Positions 55,295-64,000 of a DNA stretch of 64,000 nt are shown here, one piece after another. Both the position numbers and the translations under genes were made by a program. This stretch comes from Pegoplata infirma (lineage: Eukaryota; Arthropoda; Insecta; Diptera; Anthomyiidae): the NCBI GenBank assembly GCA_963921195.1, contig OY992537.1, forward strand, positions 174,423,021 to 174,487,020. Direction: 5' to 3'. The first letter of the stretch is position 1, and each line of letters opens with the position of its first letter. Below the pieces are notes generated by a model. That model made no database searches. It was not told the origin of the DNA and saw nothing but the letters and a program-made list of their open reading frames with translations.

Positions 55295-55731
55295 CACACA
55301 AAAAATTTTATAAGTAAATTCAACTGAAAAAACTTTTAAAACAACCATTTTTTCTTCTAAAAAACGAACAACTTATATTTCATTTGAAACAACATACTTT
55401 TTCAGCTATTTTTAATTATTAATAAATGGCTAGACATTCCGTAAAACAAGTGGTATTTCAGTTATTTTAACTGATTACAATATTTTTTTTTGTGAAGTAA
55501 AAAAATATTTTTTTTGAATAACAACCTACAAAACCGCACTTCTGTAAAATACGGTATAATCAGTCAAATCATTTAAGTGATAAAAATATTTTTCCGTAAA
55601 TTTTGTAGTTTATTTTTTTAACAACTGTATAAATCAGTCAATATTTTAGTTTCATTGAAAATCATGTAAAACAACTTTAACTAAAAATTTTTTGAATAAC
55701 CTTAAAAAGTTACTGCAAAACTTTTCTAGTG
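55295..55731. mobile_element. Motif-array element, CACACAAAAAATT / TTTTCTAGTG ends, TT duplication
   Basis: CACACAAAAAATTTTAT after TT and CTTTTCTAGTG before TT. Interior words: GTAAAACAA, CAGTTATTTTAACTGATT and AATCAGTCAA in both orientations. Confidence 0.5.
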
Positions 55732-55739
55732 TTTCTGGC

Positions 55740-56788
55740 TTGATTATGATCGGCAGCTGTATCTCTCTGATGTGGAAATACAATATCTAAGGATATTTTT
55801 TTATACCGGATCAAATCTGCTAGATCTCAAACTTGATAAATTCAGATATAAATATATCAGACAATATATAATCAACTTTTTACACGGGTAGTGCAATATT
55901 TGTCATGCCTGATTCATTTCCAAAACCTTTTTCACGCCACTCCCCATTGTGCAGCTTCACAATTAATACAATAATAGATGTCCATATTTAGAAACAATTT
56001 GTACATTTATAAATGACAACGACTATGAACGAACAAAAAAAACTGGGTGCTTCTGTTAAATTATAAACTCAGAGAATGCAATCATTAATAACAACTACAA
56101 ACAAAACTATTAAAATTTTAAACTGAACATTTCATAAGAATTTATAGTTTGTATGTGTGAAAAACCATAGATCCAGTATAAAATAATTATTAAAATGTAG
56201 TGAAATTTAATTTTATGAATGAGTTTAATCGCTTTTGCTGACAATTGTGGGAATAATAATAAAAAAAACGAGATATATGAATAAAAAAAGACTCAAATTT
56301 AATTTTTTATTTAAATAAAAAAGGCAAAAAAAAATCTTTTAATATTGAAAATGTCTTCCGATTCGAAATTATACAAATAAAATAATTTTTAGAATAAATA
56401 TTTTTTTTTAAGTATCGAGAAACAACACTAATGGGAGGGAAACAGATCCTTTTCACAAAATTGTAAGGATCATAAAAGAGATCGGATTGAAATATCAGCA
56501 CATAAGCTCTATAGCGGTTTTCATCCTTGATAGAAAACTTTTGAGAAAATTTCCTACAAAAAAAACTTTCTACCGATTTTGTCCACTAAAGAGTGAACAA
56601 CTATTTAAACAAGTTTTCCCACACTAACATTTTCTATAACCTCAAATTATTTTACATAAATAAAACACCAAAATAATATTAAACAACGCGATTTTTAGTA
56701 AAAATATAATTAATAATAATGCCGCTCTATTGAATTGTTTTGTTGGTCTAGGAACTTTAATTTTTTTCTATACTTCAACTTACTCAAG
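55740..56788. other. AT-rich stretch without recognised features
   Basis: No repeat ends or coding text recognised. Confidence 0.3.
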
Positions 56789-56790
56789 TA

Positions 56791-56870
56791 CAGGCGCGGA
56801 TCCACGTGGGGGGAAGGAAACCCCCCCCCCCTCCCCCAAACCGAATTCGAAAGAAAAAAAGGAAAACTAG
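56791..56870 (+). repeat. CAGGCGCGGATCCACG boundary module (copy 2)
   Basis: CAGGCGCGGATCCACGTGGGG, C run, 'ccgaattcgaaagaaaaaaagg', parallel to 22094-22150 and likewise followed (after an H2 insertion) by the ~40-bp degenerate satellite words at 57620-58220. Confidence 0.45.
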
Positions 56871-56892
56871 GAAAAAAGAAAAATAAAGAAAA

Positions 56893-57616
56893 CAAGTGAG
56901 AGTGTTAAATTCGGCTGTGCCGAATCTATTATACCCTCCAACATGTAAAAAAAAATATTACTAAAAAAAAAATGTTGACATGGGCGTTGTTTTAAGGGGG
57001 GGGCAAGGAAGGGGGAGGGGTCGGTGAGCTGGGGTGACTCCTTGGCCCTCACGGTATATGTTTTCAAGTTCATTTTTGTCTGCTTTGTGCACTAAAGTAT
57101 TATAGTTTTATAATTATTTAAATTATTTTTTATCCACGCCCTTAAAAAAGGGGCGGGGCAAAAAAAGCAACATTTTTTACTCCCCTGGGTCCAAGCGCAG
57201 GAATATAAACTTCTACGAACAAAAAAATGTCTCATTCGGTTCACAAAAATACAAAAACACTTTAAAAAAAATAGTATTTTTAAGAGCTCGGTTCAGTTCT
57301 TCAAGGGGGAACTTTTTTCCCCCTGGTCCGATTTGGCCCATTTCCGAACTTAACCTGCCTAGGAGCATAAGATTTATTTATGCCAAACTTGAGGGGTCTA
57401 ACTTTTTTATTTTGGACTGCATCGTGTTAACTACAGACGGACGGACAGACGGACGGACAGACGGACGGACGGACGAACATCGCTAGAATGTCTTAAAATC
57501 GATCACTGATCAATAATATATATACTTTATGGGGTCCCCGACCGATATTTCGATGCGTTACACACGGAATGACAAAGTGAGTATACCCCCATACGGTAGT
57601 TGGAGGGTATAAAAAG
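56893..57616 (-). mobile_element. DINE-1/INE-1-like element, family H2, uninterrupted
   Basis: Minus-strand copy with TTTTTATACCCTCCAACTAC start, 'cggggaccccata', (GTCCGTCCGTCTGTCC) run at 57435-57480, 'ttgaagaactgaacc' block and GCACAGCCGAATTTAACACT end. The best complete H2 copy here (724 bp). Confidence 0.77.
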
Positions 57617-57799
57617 GAAAGGAACGGATTCGATAGGAATAACTTGCAGATTTTTCCATTGAAATATCCCTAAAAGTTCCCTATAGGAAAAATCTGAGAA
57701 TTTTACTATATCAGAAATTTTTTTATAGAAATTCTTCTTTGAAAAATGTCTTACAATTTTTCTAAAGGAAAGATGTTTCTGAATGTTAGAATGTTTCTA

Positions 57800-58058
57800 C
57801 ACTCAAAATAATTCTGCAGTAAAAATATTAGTAAGTGATTTGGTACCAAAATCTACTAATAAGTTACTAATTTCCAGTAGTACGGTAGTTTTTTAGTATC
57901 TTCAAAGTACTAAAATTAGTAATTTTTACTGGTTTTGAATAATATTAGAAAAAAATTTTAGTATTGATTACCAACGCCAGCACTAGATCATTTTGGACTA
58001 AAAAATTAGTTCATTAGTAAAATTTTTAGTATTGAATTCCCACGTTTTTTTTTTTTTA
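57800..58058. mobile_element. Motif-array element, CACTCAAAATAATTCTGC, TTAGTA motif (copy 1)
   Basis: Begins after TA. TTAGTA / TACTAA words recur about fifteen times in both orientations. Nearly identical to 58442-58701 but its right terminus has degenerated into a T run. Confidence 0.65.
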
Positions 58059-58229
58059 ATTTTCAAGAATCTCAAAATTTTTCTTTAGAAAAAATTTTTT
58101 AAATCTAAAAATTTTAATAGTAAGAAGAGTAAAATTAAAAGAACATTTTTCTATAGGAAAAATAAGAAAAAAAATTTAGATTTTTTTTATAGAAAAACTA
58201 TAATAGAATCTGCCGCATCGGCCCTGAAG

Positions 58230-59180
58230 TTTGAAAAACGGATTACAAGGGGAAAATATGACTTTTTTGTGATTTTCTCATTTTTTTTTGTTATTTTGAG
58301 TTAAGTTTGATTACTGAAGTTTGATTACTGAATTATGATTAAGAGCTAATTGCCTCTCTAATAAGGTATTAAAAATTAAAATCGGTTGAAAATCAGCCAA
58401 GTTATTACAACTTCCCCAGCCAACTAACGTGTGTCAGACTACACTCAAAATAATTCTGCAGTAAAAATATTAGTAAGTGATTTGGTACCAAAATCTACTA
58501 ATAAGTTACTAATTACCAGTAGTACGGTAGTTTTTTAGTATCTTCAAAGTACTAAAATTAGTAATTTTTACTGGTTTTGAATAATATTAGTAAAAAATTT
58601 TAGTATTGATTACCAACGCCTGCACTAGATCATTTTGGACTAAAAAAATAGTTCATTAGTAAAATTTTTAGTATTGAATACCAACTTTTTTTTTTTGGGT
58701 GTACTTAATCAAGTAATTCGAGCCCCATTTTTGAAATTTATTGAAATTATCTACTGTAAAATCATTTTTTTATTCTTCAAGTCCCAATGTACTAAGAAGA
58801 TACATATTTTTCATATTGCGTTTTGCTAACTTGTTTTAAATAAATGCTAAAGTGGTCTGAATTTTTCAACACTATTTTCAAATCTCCAATTTTAAATTTT
58901 TATTTTTTTTGTTAAAGAAATTTTAAAAAATCGGCTATTGGAGTTTTAAGGATTTGTTAAGCACATATAAAGGAATAAAAACCCCAAAAATTGTAGGGTT
59001 TGCTGTTTTCATTTGGCTTTTACAGTGATGTAATTTCGGCGGATTTCGGGAAAGTAGTGATTTTTGGCCCTTTTTTAGCTTTTATTTTTTTTTGTTTTTT
59101 TTTTACAATCTTGATATGTTTTAGACCGAATTATATCAACACATGGAGAGAATTTACAGACGCCCTATGTTCAACATGAA
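58230..59180. repeat. Foldback relative of 31150-32085 (inverted), split
   Basis: AAAATCGGTTGAAAATCAGC, AAGTTATTACAACTTCCCCAG (58380-58425) and 'taataaggtattaaaa' appear inverted near 31290-31400; sequence resumes after the 58442-58701 insertion. Confidence 0.5.
58442..58701. mobile_element. Motif-array element, CACTCAAAAT / TTTTTTGGGTG ends (copy 2)
   Basis: 260 bp, TA duplication at 58440-58441 and 58702-58703. Nearly identical to the copy 640 bases upstream, so both moved recently or one is a local hop. Confidence 0.77.
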
Positions 59181-59267
59181 CTTTTATATATTTTAAAGAT
59201 ATTTATACTGTCATTTAATTTATATAAATAAAAGGAAATATATGGGGCATTCCATGTGAAATCGGAA

Positions 59268-59601
59268 ATTTGTTTTATTTAATCAGCTTCTACCGGTCCA
59301 ATGGTGCGTATGAGAGGGGTCATTAGTGAGACCGACCCCCATTAATTTTTACCCTACAACATTTTTTCAAAACATACCTACGCCCTATCTCCACTCCCTA
59401 AGTAGGCTCCCATACAAAATTAAATTTTTACAAAATTTGCTCCAACTGTTATTTGTATGGGAGCCTACTTAGGGAGTGGAGATAGGGCGTAGGTATGTTT
59501 TGAAAAAATGTTGTAGGGTAAAAATAAATGGGGGTCGGTCTCACTAATGACCCCTCTCGGACGCACCATTGGACCGGTAGAAGCTGATTAAATAAAACAT
59601 A
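59268..59601. repeat. Near-perfect palindrome, ~150-base arms
   Basis: Left arm 59268-59421 (GTTTTATTTAATCAGCTTCT, CCGGTCCAATGGTGCG, CATACCTACGCCCTATCTCC, GAGCCTAC inverse) pairs with 59452-59601 with very few mismatches around a ~30-base loop. Just beyond, 59645-59688 is a decayed further copy of the same unit. Confidence 0.85.
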
Positions 59602-59691
59602 TTTACAAAAAATACAAAAAAATTGTATGGTGACCGCCTTAACAGTTAAAGATAGAGGGTAGGTGTGTTCAGAGAAAATGTTTGGACTAGG

Positions 59692-59716
59692 TTAGGTTAG
59701 GTTAGGTTAGGTTAGG
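59692..59716 (-). repeat. (CCTAA)5 3' tail of the LINE
   Basis: Five perfect units, reading TTAGG on the plus strand, directly after the 3' untranslated region. Shorter versions end the LINE copies at 8.25, 40.22 and 47.72 kb. Confidence 0.85.
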
Positions 59717-59818
59717 TTGGATGGGCGTCCGCCGATTTGGCGAATTCACTCGGAGGCCATAAGGCCCATTGTGATTCCCCTAAAGTTGTTTCCCTACTCC
59801 CATGATATACAAAAAATT

Positions 59819-62800
59819 CTACCTCTCAAACCACCCCGATTCCCTAAGGTATTCTGCTAGAGACGTCAATGGTACATTGTTTAGGCAATCCAAGTCATCA
59901 AAAAATCGTTGCCCCAAATACTTAAGACGACGTTTCATCAGACCCGGACATTCACACAACAAGTGCCTCACTGACTCCTCCTCCTCCACTTCCCCACAAC
60001 TTCTGCAAAAGTCCCTGTCAGAAATTCCCATACGAACGGCCATTTGGCCGATTATACAGTGTCCCGTCAGTACTCCTACTAATAGGCTAACCGTCCGTTT
60101 GCCAAAGGTAAGAAGGCTTTCTGTCCTCTTATGATCCGGCAGTGGCCACATGGTCCGCGATATCCTGCACGTGGTCAGCGATATCCACCTATCCCTCATC
60201 ATATTCCCCGATATCCTATCAATTTCGTTCATCAACTCCACTATAGGAACCGAGATATCCGGTTCGACACGTTCCCCCACCGACTCGGAGCCACCTCTTG
60301 CACACTCATCAGCTAATTCGTTACCAGCGACCCCACTATGTCCAGGGACCCAAATTAGCTCGACTGTGTGCTGACCGATTCGATGAAGGGATTGTATACA
60401 ATTACTAACAATTCTCGATTTCACAGTGTGTGACCCTAAGGCCTTCAGAGCTGCGAGACTGTCCACAAAAATGTTGATGGCGCAAGGACTTAGGTCCTTT
60501 GCCATAATCATCTGCGCGGCCCTGTCAATTGCAAAAACCTCGGCCTGGAAAACGCTACACTTGTCCGGGAGCCTCACTGAGGCCCTGATTCCGAGGCATT
60601 CAGAGTATACCCCCGAACCCGTACCCATCTCCATCTTCGATCCGTCCGTGAAAATTGAGATCGCATTCCCCGTTATAACAGAGTTTGCCGCCCAGTCTTC
60701 CCTAGTTGGTATTTTGATTTCGAAGTTCCTATTAAAGTTCGTCTGCGGTGAGATATAGTCGGTTTTCCCTTCCAATTCCGACCCGCCCACCGTACCTAAT
60801 ATGGTCGAGTGTCCCCAAGAGCGTTGCTTAAGCATTTGTGACTCTCTTAACCTAAGAGCCGATTTTGCTGCTGTGCTCTTGATGTAGATATCTACGGGCT
60901 GAATGTTTAGTATCACTTCCAGGCCGGCCTGGGGTGCTGATCTAATAGCACCAGTGATACCCACGCACGCCAGTCGCTGTACCTTCTGTAGGTTGCAGAG
61001 ATATGATTTCTTATCCGCTGCTTTCCACCACACAAGGGCTCCATAGGTAAGTATTGGTCTAATTATCGCACCATACATCCAGTGGATAATATACGGTTTT
61101 AGACCCCACCTTCTTCCGAAAGTTCTTCTGCAGGTGTAAAAAGCACATAACGACTTTTTCATCCTTTCCTCCGTATTCCTTTTCCAGGAAAGCTTTGAGT
61201 CCAGGATTACACCCAGGTATTTCGCCTCATTAGATAGTTCTAGGGTGATTCCATCTAGTTTGGGAAGAACAAACCTGTCTATCTTAGTCTTTTTCGTGAA
61301 CAAGACTAGTTCGGTTTTTGAGGGGTTGACTCCCAGACCGTTATTCCTTGCCCACGTCAAGAGTATCTTAAGTGCTGATTCCATGAGTTCGCTAATCGTT
61401 GGCAAAAACTTACCTCTGATTAGGATCACAACGTCATCAGCATAGGCAACCACCTTGATACCCATTTCGTTGAGTGACTCGAGGATTTCATTTATTACAA
61501 GATTCCACAGAAGAGGAGAGATCACCCCCCCCTGTGGTGTGCCCCTTGTAACTACTTTCCTCGCTTCACCATCACCTATCTTCGAGTTAATCGCCCTGCT
61601 TTTCAGCATGTTGCCCGTCCATAGAGTAATCTGTGTGTCCGTGCCCGTCTTCCGTAGGGCATTAAGAATTGACGATATTTTGACATTGTTGAACGCGCCT
61701 TCCACGTCCAGAAATGATGCCAAAACGTACTCTTTTTTGTGAAGAGTATCCTCAATCAAACCGACAACATCACTCAAAGCCGTCTCAACAGACCTACCCT
61801 TAAGATAGGCGTGTTGGGCCTCGCTTAAGTTGTCTGATGTGAGGATACTTCTCACATATACATCTACCAGTCTTTCCAGAGTTTTCAATAGAAACGATGA
61901 CAGACTGATAGGTCTGTAATCCTTTGCGGTATTGTGGTTTATTTTTCCCGCCTTGGGAATAAAGACCACCCTAACCTCCCTCCATTCGGAGGGTATATAT
62001 CCCGATGCCAGGCTCCCCGTAAAGATACGAAGTAGCCATGGCATGATTATCCCGAGGGACTCCTGCAAGAGTGCCGGAAAAATACCATCAGGCCCTGCCG
62101 ATTTGTAGGGCTTGAAGGAACGTACCGCCCACGTTATCTTGCGTTCGTCCACCATCGTTTTGATGAATTCATTAGTTGGAATTGCAGCTGGTGAAAGTGT
62201 ACCCAAGGGAGTTTCTCCCTTCACCTCGTCTCTGCAACCCGGAAAATGGGTATCCATCAGAAGTTCGATGGTTTCCTGACTGCTTTCTGCAAAGGATCCG
62301 TCCGGTTTATTAAGAAATCCTGGTGTGCTGGGATCCTTAGAAAGAACTTTACGGAGTCTCGCCGCTTCCGTAGTCCCCTCCAATTCTCCACAGAAGTTGG
62401 ACCAGGATTCTCTTTTCGCCTTTCGGGTTTCCTTCTTAAAAGCATTAAAACTAAGACGATAGTTCTCCCAGTCTTCCGCCGTGTTATCTTTCTTTGCCTT
62501 ATTAAAGAGTTTCCTACTTTCTGTCCTCAGAAGCTTGAGCCCCGGGGTCCACCATGGTTGATGGATCTTCTTCGGAGGCAGGCGCTCTGGACAGGATTTA
62601 AGATAAGCTTCCCTAAGGGTGTTCGTCACTAAACAAACAGATTCCTCCAAATCCTGTATGCTGACCGGCTTATCCATTTCTGGGGCCGGTAGTGCTCTAA
62701 CAAGGCTTCGGAATTTAACCCAGTTCGTTTTCTTGGGGTTCCTATAAGGGATCCTACTCTCCATTGAGAGATCAATGCTGAAGAGTATCCAGTAATGGTC

Positions 62801-63442
62801 AGAAAAAGAGCACTCGCTAGATACCCTCCAGTCTGAAATTCTAACCGAGTCCGTATTTGAGACCAAAGTTATATCAATAACTTGTTCCCTAATTGAGTTA
62901 TAGAAGGTCGGTTTATTTCCCTTATTACATATAACTAAATTAGTAGATAGAAGGTAATCAAAAAGGGACTTACCTCGCCTGTTGATGTCAGTGCTTCCCC
63001 ACAATGTATGGTGAGCATTGGCATCTCCACCTACCACAATATCCTGGCCCTTATCCGTGCAGTACTCGATAAGAGTTCGCAGATGCTGTGCTGGGGGGTC
63101 GTCCTCATCGTACGGCAAGTACATGGACGCAAGGATTAGTGTTGGCATCCCCTTGCGTTCGAGCGCTGCCACCGTTAGATCGCCATGACTGTAATGAGAC
63201 AGAAGAAATAAATTAATACCTTTTCTATACAAAATGCAGCTTCGCAACCTACCTTCACCAGATGGAGAGATGAGCATGAATTTCTGTGACTTCAATCCCC
63301 GAACCCTGTTTGCAAGCAACCAGGGTTCTTGAACTAAAGCCACGTCTATCCCGTCCCTCTCCATGAAACGCAGCAATTCGTCCGTAGCTGCTTCACAATG
63401 ATGCAGATTAATCTGCACCACCTTCATGCAGCTAGGAGTCAT
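59819..63442 (-). CDS. LINE ORF2 polyprotein: endonuclease, reverse transcriptase, RNase H, CCHC
   Basis: This enzyme nicks the target, copies the element RNA at the nick and can remove RNA from the hybrid. Domains in order: APE-type endonuclease about residues 6-225 (QINLHH, VQEPW with E39, GGDANAHH with D140/N142, SDHYWI with D215/H216); reverse transcriptase about 430-720 (RPISLSS, FLDVEGAF with D579, TPQGGVISP, YADD 667-670); a conserved linker (HWMYGAIIRPILTYGALVWW); RNase H about 926-1055 with D933, E968, D994 and D1045; a CCHC cluster C1146, C1149, H1160, C1165. At 1207 residues it is full length. The ATG overlaps the ORF1 stop as ATGA (63439-63442), indicating reinitiation. RNase H places it in the I/LOA group rather than Jockey proper. 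All catalytic residues I can check are present. Confidence 0.95.
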   Translation of the reverse strand: MTPSCMKVVQINLHHCEAATDELLRFMERDGIDVALVQEPWLLANRVRGLKSQKFMLISPSGEGRLRSCILYRKGINLFLLSHYSHGDLTVAALERKGMPTLILASMYLPYDEDDPPAQHLRTLIEYCTDKGQDIVVGGDANAHHTLWGSTDINRRGKSLFDYLLSTNLVICNKGNKPTFYNSIREQVIDITLVSNTDSVRISDWRVSSECSFSDHYWILFSIDLSMESRIPYRNPKKTNWVKFRSLVRALPAPEMDKPVSIQDLEESVCLVTNTLREAYLKSCPERLPPKKIHQPWWTPGLKLLRTESRKLFNKAKKDNTAEDWENYRLSFNAFKKETRKAKRESWSNFCGELEGTTEAARLRKVLSKDPSTPGFLNKPDGSFAESSQETIELLMDTHFPGCRDEVKGETPLGTLSPAAIPTNEFIKTMVDERKITWAVRSFKPYKSAGPDGIFPALLQESLGIIMPWLLRIFTGSLASGYIPSEWREVRVVFIPKAGKINHNTAKDYRPISLSSFLLKTLERLVDVYVRSILTSDNLSEAQHAYLKGRSVETALSDVVGLIEDTLHKKEYVLASFLDVEGAFNNVKISSILNALRKTGTDTQITLWTGNMLKSRAINSKIGDGEARKVVTRGTPQGGVISPLLWNLVINEILESLNEMGIKVVAYADDVVILIRGKFLPTISELMESALKILLTWARNNGLGVNPSKTELVLFTKKTKIDRFVLPKLDGITLELSNEAKYLGVILDSKLSWKRNTEERMKKSLCAFYTCRRTFGRRWGLKPYIIHWMYGAIIRPILTYGALVWWKAADKKSYLCNLQKVQRLACVGITGAIRSAPQAGLEVILNIQPVDIYIKSTAAKSALRLRESQMLKQRSWGHSTILGTVGGSELEGKTDYISPQTNFNRNFEIKIPTREDWAANSVITGNAISIFTDGSKMEMGTGSGVYSECLGIRASVRLPDKCSVFQAEVFAIDRAAQMIMAKDLSPCAINIFVDSLAALKALGSHTVKSRIVSNCIQSLHRIGQHTVELIWVPGHSGVAGNELADECARGGSESVGERVEPDISVPIVELMNEIDRISGNMMRDRWISLTTCRISRTMWPLPDHKRTESLLTFGKRTVSLLVGVLTGHCIIGQMAVRMGISDRDFCRSCGEVEEEESVRHLLCECPGLMKRRLKYLGQRFFDDLDCLNNVPLTSLAEYLRESGWFER

Positions 63443-64000
63443 TTTTGCGCTTCGTCTTTGGGAAGAATCATCTTCAGATGATTCAACCCGAACTTCACAT
63501 CGCCTTTGGAGAGACGCAGAAGACGCAAGGACTCTGAGCTGATTTTTAGCCAGAGATCCTTACCGTCTCCCTTGTCCCTCACACGCCCCCTGATGATTCT
63601 CCAATCATCAGAACCAAGCCCCTTATTTTGGCGTTTAAGCAGCGTAAGTATGGATTCATCCTCTATAACTGGAGGAGGAATCCACACCTTTACTGTGGCC
63701 TGATAAGGAACCTGATCAACAGGGACGACCTCTACCTTCATCCCAGGCCAAAGGTCATCAAGACCGTGGATGCAGGTTTTGAGAAAGCTTAGCGCTTTAT
63801 CATTGCTGCAGCCCACGATCTTGATGCCCTTATTCCACTTGGCGTGGTCAAATTCAGTGAAAGAATCATCTTCACTGTCTTTGAGCGCGTCAACTAGTGA
63901 CCTTAGGATCCGTTCCTCTATAAGCAGCCACCTGTCCGTAGCCATCCTGCCTTCTGGATGACTTCGGTCAATAATGGCTACTTGTAGCTCAGGTGCTGAT
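63439..64000 (-). CDS. LINE ORF1 protein, C-terminal part (DUF4780-like), truncated by window edge
   Basis: The frame stays open from the window edge (reading ...PELQVAIIDRSHPEGRMATD) to its TGA, so the Met at 63945 is internal and the protein starts outside. The visible ~186 residues (W-x-L-x-x-E...LWPGMKVEVV...VKVWIPPP...LLKRQNKGL...DWRIIRGRV) resemble DUF4780, which occurs as the nucleic-acid-binding part of ORF1 in arthropod LOA-like LINEs; this family link is from memory. Its presumed job is to bind element RNA and package it with the ORF2 enzyme. It is in a different frame from ORF2, with a 4-base overlap. No stop or frameshift is visible. Confidence 0.85.
   Translation of the reverse strand, partial: SAPELQVAIIDRSHPEGRMATDRWLLIEERILRSLVDALKDSEDDSFTEFDHAKWNKGIKIVGCSNDKALSFLKTCIHGLDDLWPGMKVEVVPVDQVPYQATVKVWIPPPVIEDESILTLLKRQNKGLGSDDWRIIRGRVRDKGDGKDLWLKISSESLRLLRLSKGDVKFGLNHLKMILPKDEAQK

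Larger units (their letters stand above)
59689..64000 (-). mobile_element. Nearly intact LINE (LOA/I-like, RNase-H-bearing), 5' end outside window
   Basis: Minus-strand element with a partial ORF1, complete ORF2, a ~130-base 3' untranslated region and a (CCTAA)n tail at 59692-59716. The uninterrupted ORF2 makes this the youngest LINE in the window and the reference for the decayed family A copies at 40.2-42.2 kb and 41.0-41.5 kb. Confidence 0.9.

Noticed and set aside
59689..59720. TTAGG repeats as evidence of a telomere
   Set aside because: They lie at the 3' end of a LINE, are only five units long, and at the 8.25-kb copy the target duplication shows that they travel with the element.
59802..63961. 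Many plus-strand frames of 60-128 codons
   Set aside because: Antisense shadows of the LINE ORF1 and ORF2.

Overview
This 64-kb window is AT-rich insect DNA made up almost entirely of transposable elements. I think it comes from a higher (brachyceran, probably calyptrate) fly. The evidence is many DINE-1/INE-1-like elements (TATACCC hairpin end, a 'tatatattc' block, then a GTCCGTCTGTC microsatellite), RNase-H-bearing LINEs of the LOA/I-like group whose first ORF resembles DUF4780, and a Tc1/mariner element of the DD37E group. Species is inference. No complete host gene is visible. One weak candidate exon lies at about 18.47-18.60 kb.

Layout. 0-10 kb: a DD37E mariner element (380-1676) with perfect terminal repeats and an uninterrupted transposase frame that lacks an ATG; a decayed LINE cut by two small elements; a DINE-1-like copy; a long-arm foldback whose loop received a 5'-truncated LINE with a 13-bp target duplication; a hAT-type MITE with an 8-bp duplication. 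10-18 kb: two three-level nests, each ending in a ~1-kb element with CACWGTG termini inside a DINE-1-like copy. 19-22 kb: a TA-flanked element with motif arrays and outward tRNA-like modules, itself holding two further elements. 22-28.4 kb: a degenerate ~40-bp satellite-like tract split by at least five insertions. 29.4-36.1 kb: a four-level nest around a 5.8-kb CACGGTG-ended element with a 4-bp duplication and repeated TTCGCGAGATATCGCGAA-type palindromes. 36-50 kb: two hAT-type elements with perfect 8-bp duplications and at least six decayed LINE copies in both orientations. 50-59.6 kb: more motif-array elements, a 390-bp duplicated repeat and a near-perfect 330-bp palindrome. 59.69-64 kb: the 3' part of a nearly intact LINE on the minus strand (complete ORF2 of 1207 residues, partial ORF1), with a (CCTAA)n 3' tail.

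Main novelty. At least 18 elements share one design: short CAC... or CCC... termini (CACTCAAA, CACAGAAA, CCCWGCA), usually a visible 2-3-bp target duplication (TA, TG, CA, AT, TT, TTA), and an interior made mostly of one short, often palindromic motif repeated in both orientations. The motif differs from element to element. Two of them carry outward-facing tRNA-like modules with A- and B-box sequences in both arms. The design resembles the subterminal repeats of CACTA/Mirage/Chapaev elements, but this assignment is inference and no transposase for the class is present here.

The only proteins likely to be close to functional are the LINE ORF1/ORF2 and the mariner transposase. Everything else is non-autonomous or decayed and would depend on enzymes encoded elsewhere. 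All repeat boundaries were read by eye.
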